The translations under genes were made by a program, and so were the position numbers. From an uncultured Chloroflexota bacterium (GTDB taxonomy: Bacteria; Chloroflexota; Anaerolineae; Anaerolineales; Anaerolineaceae): DNA of 64,000 nucleotides. Shown piece by piece: positions 33,325 through 42,139 of the stretch (the first letter of the stretch is position 1; each line of letters opens with the position of its first letter). The stretch covers positions 32,577-96,576 of the forward strand of contig CADACE010000014.1 of NCBI GenBank assembly GCA_902786265.1, in the 5' to 3' direction. A model generated the notes under the pieces. That model was not told where the DNA came from. It searched no databases and saw only the letters and a list, made by a program, of their open reading frames with translations.

Positions 33325-34278
33325 ATGTCTAAAAAAGTTGCAGTCATCGCTATCGGCGGGAATTCTCTGATCAAAGATAAAGCTCATCAGTCCGTGCAGG
33401 ATCAATATCTCGCAGCAGATGAAACCGCGAAACATATCGTGGAAATGATCAATGAAGGTTGGGATGTTGTAGTCGGTCATGGAAATGGCCCTCAGGTCGG
33501 ATTCCTCCTTCAGAAGGCTGAAATTGCAGAGAAGGCCGTCAATATGCCGATGGCTCCGCTGGAAGTCTGCGGTGCCCAGAGCCAGGGTCAGATTGGTTAC
33601 CAGCTTGTCCAGTGTCTCCAGAACCGGATGAAAGAAGCTGGAATCAATAAGCCGGCTGCCTGCGTTATTGAACAGACCATCGTCAACAAAAATGATCCCG
33701 CTTTTCAGAATCCCACCAAACCGATTGGCGGTTTCATGACCGAAGAAGAAGCAAAATCCAAAGCAGCGGAATTGGGCTGGGTCGTGGTTGAAGACGCGGG
33801 ACGCGGCTGGCGCCGTGTTGTTCCTTCTCCGCTTCCGGAAAAGATCGTTGAACTTGATGCCATTAAAGCTCTGATCGATGCAGGCATCATTGTTGTTTCC
33901 ATCGGCGGCGGCGGTATCCCGGTCATCGAAAATGAAGAAGGCAAACTGGAAGGTATTGCCGCAGTGATCGACAAAGATTTCGGCAACAGTCTCCTTGCGC
34001 AGAACCTGAATGCGGACATGCTTGTGATTTCAACCGCGGTCGAAAAGGTCGCCATCAATTTCGGCACCCCGGAAGAAAAATGGCTTGACCATATGACACT
34101 GGAAGAAGCTAAGAAGTATATGGCTGAGGGTATTCATTTCAAGAAGGGTTCAATGGCCCCGAAGATCCAGGCGATCATCAACTTCCTCGAAGCTGGCGGC
34201 AAGGAAGCCCTGATCACGAATCCTGAAAATATTCTCCGCGCCATCCATGGCGAAACGGGAACACGCATCACAAGATAA
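33325..34278 (+). CDS. arcC: Carbamate kinase
   Basis: 317 residues. Diagnostic segments: AIGGNSLI, VVVGHGNGPQVGFLL, the long QTIVNKNDPAFQNPTKPIGGFM insertion, GWRRVVPSPLP and ISIGGGGIPV-like IVVSIGGGGIPVIE. It converts carbamoyl phosphate and ADP to carbamate and ATP, the energy-yielding end of ureide, arginine or carbamoyl-amino-acid breakdown. No arginine deiminase or ornithine carbamoyltransferase is in the window; the nearest source of carbamoyl phosphate would be aspartate carbamoyltransferase running backwards. RBS AAAAGGAAAAAA before ATG. Confidence 0.93.
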   Translation: MSKKVAVIAIGGNSLIKDKAHQSVQDQYLAADETAKHIVEMINEGWDVVVGHGNGPQVGFLLQKAEIAEKAVNMPMAPLEVCGAQSQGQIGYQLVQCLQNRMKEAGINKPAACVIEQTIVNKNDPAFQNPTKPIGGFMTEEEAKSKAAELGWVVVEDAGRGWRRVVPSPLPEKIVELDAIKALIDAGIIVVSIGGGGIPVIENEEGKLEGIAAVIDKDFGNSLLAQNLNADMLVISTAVEKVAINFGTPEEKWLDHMTLEEAKKYMAEGIHFKKGSMAPKIQAIINFLEAGGKEALITNPENILRAIHGETGTRITR

Positions 34279-34305
34279 TTCTTCCCCGCTGATTTTTGAT
34301 AACAC

Positions 34306-34339
34306 AAAAGGAATCTCTTTAACCGGGAGATTCCTTTTT
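34306..34339 (+). terminator. Terminator of carbamate kinase gene
   Basis: A 12-bp stem AAAAGGAATCTC (34306-34317) with GAGATTCCTTTT (34327-34338), ending in T residues, 28 bp after the stop. Confidence 0.85.
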
Positions 34340-34452
34340 ATTTAATACTGGGACGATGGATATGATATAATTCTATTAATTCAGCTTGATAAGTAAAATT
34401 TCTGTTATCAATGTATTGTTTTACAGAATAGCAGACCGTTAAGGGATGAAAG

Positions 34453-35850
34453 ATGGAAAAAATCAGATTAGGTATTCCATATTATGATGAATCAGAGCTT
34501 GAAATGGCTGCTTCCGTTCCGGAAGTGGCGAATATAATGAATCTCATCTCGGAGCCTTTACTTCGTCTTTATGATGGGAAGATATGGTCTGCACTTGCGC
34601 GCAGCTGGCAGGTGTTTGAGAGAGGGCGGCGATGGCTTTTTTATCTGAGTCCCAACACACTTTTTACAGACAGTACTCCCTGTACAATGGCAGACGTTGT
34701 GGCTTCTGTCGAAAATGCCAAAGCGGCGAATAACGAGTTTGGCTTTCAGAGCAGTTTCAGTTCTTACCTGAAGAAGTTTGAATTTTCCATACTGAACCGA
34801 TATGCACTGCAGGTTACCTGTACGGAACCAAGTGGAGATCTGGCTGAGATCCTGAGCCTAATTCCGATCGTAAAGAAAAACCGTCTTGGAAAACCCATTA
34901 TCGGGACCGGTAATTATAAATATGCCAGTTACTGGGCTAACAAAACCATTCGTTTGACAAAACTGCCGGAACGCAAACACCTTTCAGCTTACAGCCAGAT
35001 CACCTTTTTTGTGATTCCTGACGCGCAGGAAAGGCTGGAAGCACTCCGCAAAGGTGATATTCATATCGCCGTCGAAATGGAATCAGTCGCGAAAAAGGAA
35101 AGCGGAGACGGAAACGAATGGTGGACCTGCAAGACCAACCATTCTGTTATGGGGATGCTCAATGGGTTCCACGGACCTTTCAATCAGCCTCTCGCCAGAA
35201 GAGCTGTAAACCTTGCGGTTGACGTCGATGCCATCATCAAAGATATCCTGGATGGATACGCTTTCCCGTCTGCGTCGATCGTCAGTCCTTATCATTGCGG
35301 ATACAACAACCTGCTCGATCCGATACCTTATGATCCGGCTTTAGCCCGCAGGCTGTTTTCCCAGGTAGATATCGACAGAGAATTGGTTATAACTGCGATT
35401 CGGAATTTTCCCGTGCATTCATTTGAAATCGCTGACAGGATCGCGTCTCAGCTGATGGATGTCGGTCTTAAAGTTCGCGTAGACAAGTATTATGATATGC
35501 CGGAATATTACCAGAAACAGGCTGAAGGACAGCTTGGTGACATCATGCTGACAATGACCTCAGGCAAGAGTACCTTCCGTATCCTGCATGACGCGATTTC
35601 TTCCAAAACAAAAGGACCTTTCTGGCAGGGGATCGATGACGATGTCCTGCAGCGGTTGATTGAAGAAGCAAACACTGAATGCGACATAACAGAGCGGGAG
35701 AGATGCTACTCGAAGGTTGTTACGTATCTGAACCGGAACCCGCACTGGCTGTATCTCTATCATCCGATAGCTGCTTATGCCCGTACATCAGGTGTGGATG
35801 ATGTCGAATCCCTCCATTCCGGGGAGCTCAGATTTCCCGGAGCCTGGTGA
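34453..35850 (+). CDS. Family-5 solute-binding protein without a signal peptide
   Basis: 465 residues with the SBP_bac_5 (oligopeptide/dipeptide-binding) layout: SEPLLRLYDGKIWSALARSWQVFERGRRWLFYLSPNTLFTDSTPCTMADVVASVE at the N-terminus, GTGNYKY, and HGPFNQPLARRAVNLAVDVDAII in the middle. It begins MEKIRLGIPYYDESE with no signal peptide, Cys lipobox or membrane helix, so it should stay in the cytoplasm. No permease or ATPase of that transporter class is adjacent. It ends 2 bp from the end of the converging MocR regulator. A cytosolic ligand sensor or carrier is inferred. No DNA-binding domain like that of SgrR is present. Confidence 0.8.
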   Translation: MEKIRLGIPYYDESELEMAASVPEVANIMNLISEPLLRLYDGKIWSALARSWQVFERGRRWLFYLSPNTLFTDSTPCTMADVVASVENAKAANNEFGFQSSFSSYLKKFEFSILNRYALQVTCTEPSGDLAEILSLIPIVKKNRLGKPIIGTGNYKYASYWANKTIRLTKLPERKHLSAYSQITFFVIPDAQERLEALRKGDIHIAVEMESVAKKESGDGNEWWTCKTNHSVMGMLNGFHGPFNQPLARRAVNLAVDVDAIIKDILDGYAFPSASIVSPYHCGYNNLLDPIPYDPALARRLFSQVDIDRELVITAIRNFPVHSFEIADRIASQLMDVGLKVRVDKYYDMPEYYQKQAEGQLGDIMLTMTSGKSTFRILHDAISSKTKGPFWQGIDDDVLQRLIEEANTECDITERERCYSKVVTYLNRNPHWLYLYHPIAAYARTSGVDDVESLHSGELRFPGAW

Positions 35851-35852
35851 AA

Positions 35853-37337
35853 TTATTCGTATTTCCGGATCAGCGATCCGAGCATATAAAAGACAGTCTT
35901 TATCTCCGGCGTGTAGAAAGCCGCATTCAGCCGCAGGCAATTTGAATAGGTGTCGTGTATCGAAAACATGCGGCCCGGTGCTATGGAGATACCCTTCGCG
36001 CGGGCATCATGATAAAGAAGGACTGTATCAATTTTCGGCGATAGCGTTACCCAGAGAAAAATCCCGCCTTTCGGAGAACTGATGACGGTATCCTCGGGAA
36101 AAGTATCTCGTATACAGTCACCCATCTGCAGAATTTTTTGAAAATACGCCTGCCGAGCCTTTCGCATCTGCCGTTCGAAAGCTCCGTCTTCAAGGTAGGC
36201 GGCAATCGATTCCTGCAGCAGAGGGGATGTGCTCAGATTCAGAGCGTGTTTGAACTGGATCACCTGATTCTTATATTTTCCCGGGACGATCCATCCTACA
36301 CGATAAGCGGGAGCAAGCACCTTGGAAAAGGATGAACAATACAGCACAAGTCCCTTTTTATCATATGATTTAATGGTTCCGGGACGGATCCTTCCGAAAT
36401 AGAGATCACCGATTGAATCATCTTCGATTAAGGGAACATTGTATTTCTCAGTGAGCTCGGCAAGCATTTTTTTCTTCGCTTCAGGGATGATGCTGCCCAG
36501 CGGATTATTACAGTTTGAGTTAACAAATATCGCTTTGATCGGATTCTGTTCAAGGGCGGTTTTCAAAATTTCAACATCGATCCCGTTTTCTTTTTCAACC
36601 GGAATTTCAATAGCCCTCAGTCCCAGCTCCTGCAAAATCTGAAGTGTACCGAAATAGCAGGGGGATTCTACCGCGACCAGGTCACCGGGATTGCAGGTAA
36701 CCGAAAACGCTATAAAGATCGATTCGTTGCAGCCGGAAGTGACAATAATGTCATCGGCTTTGGCGGGGGTATTAGACAGGAACATGTGTTTTGCCAATTG
36801 AATGCGAAGGTTGGCGCAGCCCTCTGCGTTTCCTGTAATATGCAGCGGGACCTGGTGACTTTGCAGCAGCCGGGTCGTAATTCGTGTAAGTCGGTTCAGC
36901 GGGAGGAGTGATTCAGAAGGAACACCGGACCCCAACGGAACCAATGCTTCATTGCTTGAATCTAAAAGAACCAGCCTTGTCATGTCAGGCATTTCAACAT
37001 GCCTGGGGGTAGAGAGCCTGATATGTTTTTGCAAATCATCTGCTGTCTGATTTCCGATCACATAATATCCGGATTGCGGGCGGGAAACAATGTATCCGCG
37101 GCTGAGCAATTCCTGATAAGCCTTCAAAACTGTCATAATGCTGAGCCCGCGCGCTTCGCTCATATGACGGATCGATGGCAGCTTTTCCCCGGGTTTGTAA
37201 ATATTCTTATCAATGTTATCGATCATATCATTGACTAATTGTATATAAAAAGGAACCCGTGAGGGCTGATCTTTTTTGTCGTTTGTATTTCTATTCATCA
37301 GAGGTCCTGTAACAGATTTTTCGATCTTATATCTCAT
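35853..37337 (-). CDS. MocR/GntR-family regulator with aminotransferase domain
   Basis: 494 residues. The N-terminal GntR winged helix spans RVPFYIQLVNDMIDNIDKNIYKPGEKLPSIRHMSEARGL through SIMTVLKAYQELLSRGYIVSRPQSGYYV. A full class I aminotransferase-like domain follows, with NCNNPLGS and the PLP lysine in SSFSKVLAPAYRVGW. MocR proteins sense PLP or an amino-acid adduct. The start is uncertain: ATG 37337 lacks a clear ribosome binding site, and ATG 37298 (MNRNTN) has AGGACC upstream. It is convergent with the cytosolic binding protein and divergent from the PPC-RidA-PhzF-M24 run, the likely targets. Confidence 0.88.
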   Translation of the reverse strand: MRYKIEKSVTGPLMNRNTNDKKDQPSRVPFYIQLVNDMIDNIDKNIYKPGEKLPSIRHMSEARGLSIMTVLKAYQELLSRGYIVSRPQSGYYVIGNQTADDLQKHIRLSTPRHVEMPDMTRLVLLDSSNEALVPLGSGVPSESLLPLNRLTRITTRLLQSHQVPLHITGNAEGCANLRIQLAKHMFLSNTPAKADDIIVTSGCNESIFIAFSVTCNPGDLVAVESPCYFGTLQILQELGLRAIEIPVEKENGIDVEILKTALEQNPIKAIFVNSNCNNPLGSIIPEAKKKMLAELTEKYNVPLIEDDSIGDLYFGRIRPGTIKSYDKKGLVLYCSSFSKVLAPAYRVGWIVPGKYKNQVIQFKHALNLSTSPLLQESIAAYLEDGAFERQMRKARQAYFQKILQMGDCIRDTFPEDTVISSPKGGIFLWVTLSPKIDTVLLYHDARAKGISIAPGRMFSIHDTYSNCLRLNAAFYTPEIKTVFYMLGSLIRKYE

Positions 37338-37615
37338 TGTAGAAGCTAATTTATTGAAGATATCATACTATATATTTGGTACCTTCACAGCAGAATGATA
37401 TGAAAACTGTTATTGGAAAAACGGTGTTGATCATAGATTAATCCCCGAAAGAAAAAAATTGTAATATATCTGAATCAGCCTTCACCTGATTTGAGGGATA
37501 TCACTGTTATACTATTTTTGGGCAGATATTGTATCTTTGCTGTTGAATTCGGATTTGATATACTGTTAATGATTCCTGTGATACGGAATCCTGCATCGAT
37601 TTATTTGGAGGAAAA

Positions 37616-38125
37616 ATGGCAAAAGAATACTATAAAGCGGTACGCTGTACCCGGGGACGTGAATGGATATTCCGTGTAAGTACAGGACAGGATGTTTTTG
37701 AAGCATTTCAAAAATTCGCTGTGGATAATCAGGTCGAATTCGCGCGTATCCATACCGCATTCATGGGCGGGTTTGAACCGGCCCGTATGCTGATCTGGGC
37801 TCCTGACACAAATGACTCAACAAACTGGCATCATGAAGAACCGATGGATGTGCAGAATCTTACCATGCTCCTGAGTATGGGCGGGCTGATCCATATCCGC
37901 AAAGGCGAAAACGGTGAGCGGGAACCTTTCCCCGCGATCCATTATGTCGTCGGGGCTGCCTGGAACGCTCCGATCTGCGGCGGACACCTTATCCCGGGAA
38001 CCATCGCCAAAGGAAACCTTGAATGCTTCATCACTGAAATTCTGGACATAGAAACATACCTTGACGATGACGTAAATGTTGGTGCACCGGAAACCTGGTA
38101 TTACAATACAAAAGGCGTGAAATAA
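37616..38125 (+). CDS. PPC-domain (DUF296) protein, copy 1
   Basis: 169 residues. GREWIFRVSTGQDVFEAFQKFA and the C-terminal HYVVGAAWNAPICGGHLIPGTIAKGNLECFITEI correspond to the PPC/DUF296 fold. An unusual middle, MLIWAPDTNDSTNWHHEE then NLTMLLSMGGLIH, is shared with the second copy at 48963. Bacterial single PPC proteins have no settled function; trimer formation and metal or ligand binding through the conserved His residues are plausible. First gene of a run with RidA, PhzF-like and two M24-fold proteins. RBS GGAGGAAAA. The 278 bp upstream holds AT-rich promoter-like DNA. Confidence 0.8.
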   Translation: MAKEYYKAVRCTRGREWIFRVSTGQDVFEAFQKFAVDNQVEFARIHTAFMGGFEPARMLIWAPDTNDSTNWHHEEPMDVQNLTMLLSMGGLIHIRKGENGEREPFPAIHYVVGAAWNAPICGGHLIPGTIAKGNLECFITEILDIETYLDDDVNVGAPETWYYNTKGVK

Positions 38126-38161
38126 TTTTTTGCCGGTTTAGTCGGGCAGGATCGGATAATT

Positions 38162-38548
38162 ATGCGTACAGAAAAAAAAGTAATTGTTGATGGAGGGCAG
38201 ATGCCCTTTTCAAAAGTGGTTCAGAAAGGTTCGACAGTTTATATTTCCGGAATGGTCGGACGGAACGATAGTGACGGGACGATCCCATTTTCCGCGGCAG
38301 ATCAGACAAAAGTATTAATGAATAAACTGCAGTCGCTTTTGGCATCAGTCAACGCGACACTGGATAATGCGTTGAAAATTACTATTTTTGTAACTGATAT
38401 GCGGTATTTCAGTGAGATCAACACCGTTTATAAAACTTTCTTTTCTGAAGGTCAGATGCCTGCCCGTTCCTGTGTCGCAGTAACTGCGCTTCCGGATGCG
38501 GATGCGAAAGTGGAAATGGAAGTAATTGCGGAGGTGCCATATGAATAA
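38162..38548 (+). CDS. RidA-family enamine/imine deaminase-like protein
   Basis: 128 residues: QMPFSKVVQKGSTVYISGMVG, NTVYKTFFSEGQMPARSCVAVTALPDADAKVEMEVIAEV. The Arg of PARSC, which anchors the substrate carboxylate in RidA, is present. It would hydrolyse reactive enamines produced by PLP enzymes. The last codons overlap the start of the PhzF-like gene, so the two are translationally coupled. Confidence 0.88.
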   Translation: MRTEKKVIVDGGQMPFSKVVQKGSTVYISGMVGRNDSDGTIPFSAADQTKVLMNKLQSLLASVNATLDNALKITIFVTDMRYFSEINTVYKTFFSEGQMPARSCVAVTALPDADAKVEMEVIAEVPYE

Positions 38549-39434
38549 GCGTCGTGTATTGATTCTCGATGCCTTTACCGATAAACCGTTTTTGGGAAAT
38601 CCCTGCGGTGTGGTTCCGGATGCCGCCGGTCTGACAGATGATGAAATGCAGAAGATCGCGCGTGAACTGAACCTTCCGGAAACAAGTTTTGTTATGAAAT
38701 CGGATAAAGCAGATTTTCGGGTCCGCTATTTTACTCCCCGGTATGAGCTCGGTTTTGCCGGACACCCGACCATTGCCACTTCCTATATGCTTGCGCTGGA
38801 AGGGATGACCGGGCTTGAAAAACCGGTGAACACCATAACGCTTGAGTTCAATATCGGAGTACTGCCTGTTGATTTGCTGGCAAACGACGGGGTACCTGAT
38901 TCCGCGGTGATGACCCAATCCTCTCCGGTCTTTTGTGACAAGGTTGAAACTGAAGAGCTGGCAGCCTGTTTTGCAGGATTTGAAGCGGCAGATTTTCTTG
39001 ACGGCATTCAGCCGCAGGTTGTCGGTACAGGTTCTAAATTCCTGATTGCGGGAATTAAGAGCCTTGAAAAATTAGCAGCTATGGAGATGAACCGGGAAAA
39101 GTTATGCGCGGTCGTCGACCGTGTCGGAGTGAATGCCGCGTATGTATTTACACCATACGGTTTTGATGCGCTGACCGGTATGCATGGCAGGCTTCGCGAC
39201 CCGCGCGGAACATTTGAAGATCCTTTCACCGGCGCGGCAGTCGGCGCGGCCGGGGCATATATGGTTCAATACGGACTTACGGACAAAGAAGAAATTGCCG
39301 TTGAGCAGGGTAATTTTGTAAGGCGTCCCGGACACGGAACCCTTTACATCCATAAGGATCAAGGTGAAATCTCATCGGTGAAACTTGGCGGCCGTGCTGT
39401 AAAAGTTTCTGATGGATTTATATTTATGGAATAA
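38541..39434 (+). CDS. PhzF-family isomerase/epimerase-like protein
   Basis: 297 residues from ATG 38541, whose GGAGGTG lies inside ridA. DAFTDKPFLGNPCGVV, LNLPETSFVM with the catalytic Glu, FTPRYELGFAGHPTIAT, and DPFTGAAVGAAGAYMV are the classical PhzF blocks. The family includes isomerases and racemase-like enzymes acting by proton transfer. In this operon a role in isomerising an amino-acid-derived intermediate is inferred. Confidence 0.88.
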   Translation: MNKRRVLILDAFTDKPFLGNPCGVVPDAAGLTDDEMQKIARELNLPETSFVMKSDKADFRVRYFTPRYELGFAGHPTIATSYMLALEGMTGLEKPVNTITLEFNIGVLPVDLLANDGVPDSAVMTQSSPVFCDKVETEELAACFAGFEAADFLDGIQPQVVGTGSKFLIAGIKSLEKLAAMEMNREKLCAVVDRVGVNAAYVFTPYGFDALTGMHGRLRDPRGTFEDPFTGAAVGAAGAYMVQYGLTDKEEIAVEQGNFVRRPGHGTLYIHKDQGEISSVKLGGRAVKVSDGFIFME

Positions 39435-39453
39435 GTTTTTGACAGGACTCTTT

Positions 39454-40617
39454 ATGAAAAGAAAAAATCATGTTGAAATATTGTTGAATGAAAGCGACAG
39501 TTTTGACGCTTTCATTACCAAATCACCGGCAAACATCGCATACCTGATCGGCATCACCTTCCCGTTTCCGGATCAGTCCGTTTTTTCAGCTGCACTTGTT
39601 GCCTGTAAAGGAGATAACCTCTATACATTGGTCCTGCCCGTGGAATGGGAATGTGTTCTGAAAAGTTTTTCCTGGAAAGGAAAAACAAAAACCTACAGCA
39701 TCAATGATGGCAGCCCGGATCAGGCATTCCGTAAGGCATTGAAATCTGTTATTGATGATATGAAGATATCTGACAAGAAGGTCGCGATTGATTATTCCAA
39801 CTGGACTGCCGGTGAATTAGGTTATCTGAAAGATTCCTGTCCCGCGATGACGATTTCCAATCTTGATGAAACGATGCACAAATTGCGTGAAATCAAGAGC
39901 CGGGATGAAATTGATAAAATACAGACCGCAGCCCATATCGCAGATCGCGGCATGATCGGTGCGCTGAACCATGTCGAAGGAACGATCGGTAATCTGAATT
40001 ATACCTGTGCGGAGTTTTTGGAACGGGTCCGTGTCCACGCGATTGAATTTGGTGCCAACTGCATCGGTCACCTGAACCTTTCCATGGGCCGTTTTGGCCA
40101 GTCCTGGTACACTCCGATCCATGACCTGAGTCTGACTGATGAAGGAAAGACTATAAGAGTTGACTATTCCCTTGCCTATAACGGGTGCTGGACCTGCTGC
40201 AGCCGTATGTTTTATACCGGCAAACCGGATGACAACGCTGTGAGAGCTTACGCGGAAAACATGACTTTGAAAAACTTTGCGGTTTCCATGCTCAAGCCGG
40301 GAATTCGTGTATCTGAATTTTGCGAGGCCGTACGGTTGAAAGCGGAAAATGATGATATAGAACTGCTTTATGAAGAGGGTCTCGGTCATGGTGTAGGCGC
40401 GTCTGAAAATGAATGGCCTTTTTTGACTGCCGACAATGATGAAATTCTGAAAGAAGGCATGGTGATCGCTCTGGATGTAAAAACAAACGGCAGCAAGAAT
40501 GAAATGATCCATTCCGTAGATATTTATGTATTGACGGAAGACGGAAACTGCAAGCTCAGCGATTTCCGCGACTGGGATACCATGTATCTGATCAATGGCG
40601 TACGATCAACACACTAA
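39454..40617 (+). CDS. Creatinase/M24-fold protein with degenerate metal site, copy 1
   Basis: 387 residues from ATG 39454 (AGGA upstream), 19 bp after the PhzF gene. It has the two-domain aminopeptidase P/creatinase layout. Against the five M24 metal ligands I read: Asp kept in RVDYSLAYNG, the second Asp replaced by Cys in GCWTCCSRMF, His kept in GLGHGVGASE, Glu replaced by Asp in GMVIALDVKTNG, and the last Glu replaced by Val in HSVDIYVLTEDG. A metallopeptidase is therefore unlikely. Creatinase itself is a metal-free member, so hydrolysis of a small C-N compound fits better. Confidence 0.82.
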   Translation: MKRKNHVEILLNESDSFDAFITKSPANIAYLIGITFPFPDQSVFSAALVACKGDNLYTLVLPVEWECVLKSFSWKGKTKTYSINDGSPDQAFRKALKSVIDDMKISDKKVAIDYSNWTAGELGYLKDSCPAMTISNLDETMHKLREIKSRDEIDKIQTAAHIADRGMIGALNHVEGTIGNLNYTCAEFLERVRVHAIEFGANCIGHLNLSMGRFGQSWYTPIHDLSLTDEGKTIRVDYSLAYNGCWTCCSRMFYTGKPDDNAVRAYAENMTLKNFAVSMLKPGIRVSEFCEAVRLKAENDDIELLYEEGLGHGVGASENEWPFLTADNDEILKEGMVIALDVKTNGSKNEMIHSVDIYVLTEDGNCKLSDFRDWDTMYLINGVRSTH

Positions 40618-40628
40618 GGCAGGGACTT

Positions 40629-41810
40629 ATGTCAGCAAAGAACAACAACTATAAAATCAATAAATTTATCCAGGCTAATCCTGAGATTGATGGTATCGTC
40701 ATTACAGATCCGGCAAATCTTGCTTACGCGACGGGACTGAATTTTCAGGGACTTGCCAGTATCAAAAATCTCTGTGTAATTGCGTTTTTCAGTGAAAAAA
40801 GGCGTTTTCTTGCCTGCCCTAAAATTCTGGCAATGGCATATCAGAATTCCGGATGGCACGACAGCATCATAACCTATTCCAACTGTTCAGACACGGAAGA
40901 AGCTGCCGCGAGCGTTTCGGCGGTGTTTATTTCCGAACTTCTGAAGGATACAAGAAAATCTCTGGGATATATCAGGGACCGGATTTCACAAACATTGTAT
41001 GAAAAAATCACTGCCCATATGCAGGATTTTTCCTTTGTCGATATTACCGAAAACTTCAGCCATCTGCGTCAGATCAAAAGCTCTCTGGAACAGCGGACAC
41101 TGGAGCTTGCCGCCGCTTATACCGATCACGGTATTGCCGGTGCGGTCCATCATGTTTCAAGAAACGGAGACAAGAGTGAAAAATTCCTGACGGAAGATAT
41201 CCGTGTTCATACGCTTGAACGAGGGTTGCCGGTCAATGGATACCGGGCTGTTTCCCAGGCTGTTACGGAAGATAACGCTGCTGTCCTTTGGCCGCACGCG
41301 CCATATTACGCAGTAGGCCGGGATGGAAATTTCTTTGAGGGAAAATTCATTCGTTTGGAAATGTGCGGCATGCTGGACGGATACTGGTCAAATGATTCAC
41401 GTATGATGGTGAAAAGTGATATGCATGGCAGCCAAAAGGCATTTGCGGAAAAAATGTCTGTCCTGAGAAAATTTGCCTGTTCACTGATCAAACCGGGTGC
41501 AGTAGCAAAAGATATTTTCAATGCCATCAAAGCAAAAGCGATTGAGATGGGTATCCACTTGGCGGATGAGTACGGCTTCGGGCACGGGATCGGTGTGGAA
41601 CCGATGGAACCACCTTATATTTCAGGATCTGATGAAACTGTTCTGGAAAAAAATATGGTTTTGGTCCTTTCCATCGGAGCCCGGTATACGACCGGTGTTG
41701 ATGAGCTTTATATAATGAAGGATACGCTCATTGTCACAGAGGATGGGTATCGTATCGTTGGCTGGTATGAAAACTGGGACTACCCGTATACAGCCGCTTA
41801 TACTTTCTGA
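40629..41810 (+). CDS. Creatinase/M24-fold protein with degenerate metal site, copy 2
   Basis: 393 residues, 11 bp after copy 1 and a diverged paralogue. The ligand positions are more altered: Glu for the first Asp in IRLEMCG, Asn for the second in GYWSNDSRMM, His kept in FGHGIGVEP, Ser for Glu in MVLVLSIGA, and Lys for the last Glu in YIMKDTLIVTEDG. Only the catalytic-type His remains. The two may form a heterodimer, since creatinase dimers share active-site residues between subunits. The run ends here with a terminator. Confidence 0.82.
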   Translation: MSAKNNNYKINKFIQANPEIDGIVITDPANLAYATGLNFQGLASIKNLCVIAFFSEKRRFLACPKILAMAYQNSGWHDSIITYSNCSDTEEAAASVSAVFISELLKDTRKSLGYIRDRISQTLYEKITAHMQDFSFVDITENFSHLRQIKSSLEQRTLELAAAYTDHGIAGAVHHVSRNGDKSEKFLTEDIRVHTLERGLPVNGYRAVSQAVTEDNAAVLWPHAPYYAVGRDGNFFEGKFIRLEMCGMLDGYWSNDSRMMVKSDMHGSQKAFAEKMSVLRKFACSLIKPGAVAKDIFNAIKAKAIEMGIHLADEYGFGHGIGVEPMEPPYISGSDETVLEKNMVLVLSIGARYTTGVDELYIMKDTLIVTEDGYRIVGWYENWDYPYTAAYTF

Positions 41811-41817
41811 TCACAGG

Positions 41818-41842
41818 AAAGAGGGGCTCTGCTCCTCTTTTT
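41818..41842 (+). terminator. Terminator after the second M24-fold gene
   Basis: Stem AAAGAGG (41818-41824) with CCTCTTT (41834-41840) followed by further T residues, 8 bp after the stop codon. Confidence 0.75.
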
Positions 41843-41874
41843 CATTTTAAATTACGGTAACAGATCATGAGGCT

Positions 41875-42030
41875 GCGGATCATGCTGAAGAGTGTATGAT
41901 CCGCGGTCCTGCAGTGTTTTTCACATAGGTGTAATTTATTCGGAAAACCTTTATGGAAGACTGATGAATGTCATAGAATAATCATGATTATTTGCATCCT
42001 AACGTCATATAAACTATACCTTCCCGAAAA
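41875..42030 (+). promoter_or_regulatory. iorA upstream region with hairpin and imperfect operator
   Basis: The 329-bp gap before iorA has no gene. It contains a 9-bp perfect stem GCGGATCAT (41875-41883) and ATGATCCGC (41896-41904) without a T-run. It also has a site GTCATA-N7-CATGAT (41970-41988) that matches 10 of 12 arm positions of the palindrome found at 31565 and 50301, and an isolated GTCATA at 42004-42009. It probably carries the promoter of the iorAB operon. Confidence 0.45.
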
Positions 42031-42139
42031 GGATTATTTTGAGATAATAAAAATCGTATAACTATTTTTACAGGCTTTATTGGACATGTTCCTGCACAGG
42101 ACAGTCTGTTGATTCAAAAGGTAAGAGAAGAGGACCTAA

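Noticed and set aside
39454..41810. Two Xaa-Pro aminopeptidases
   Set aside because: The fold matches M24, but three of five metal ligands are missing in the first and four in the second, so a metallopeptidase call is not supported.
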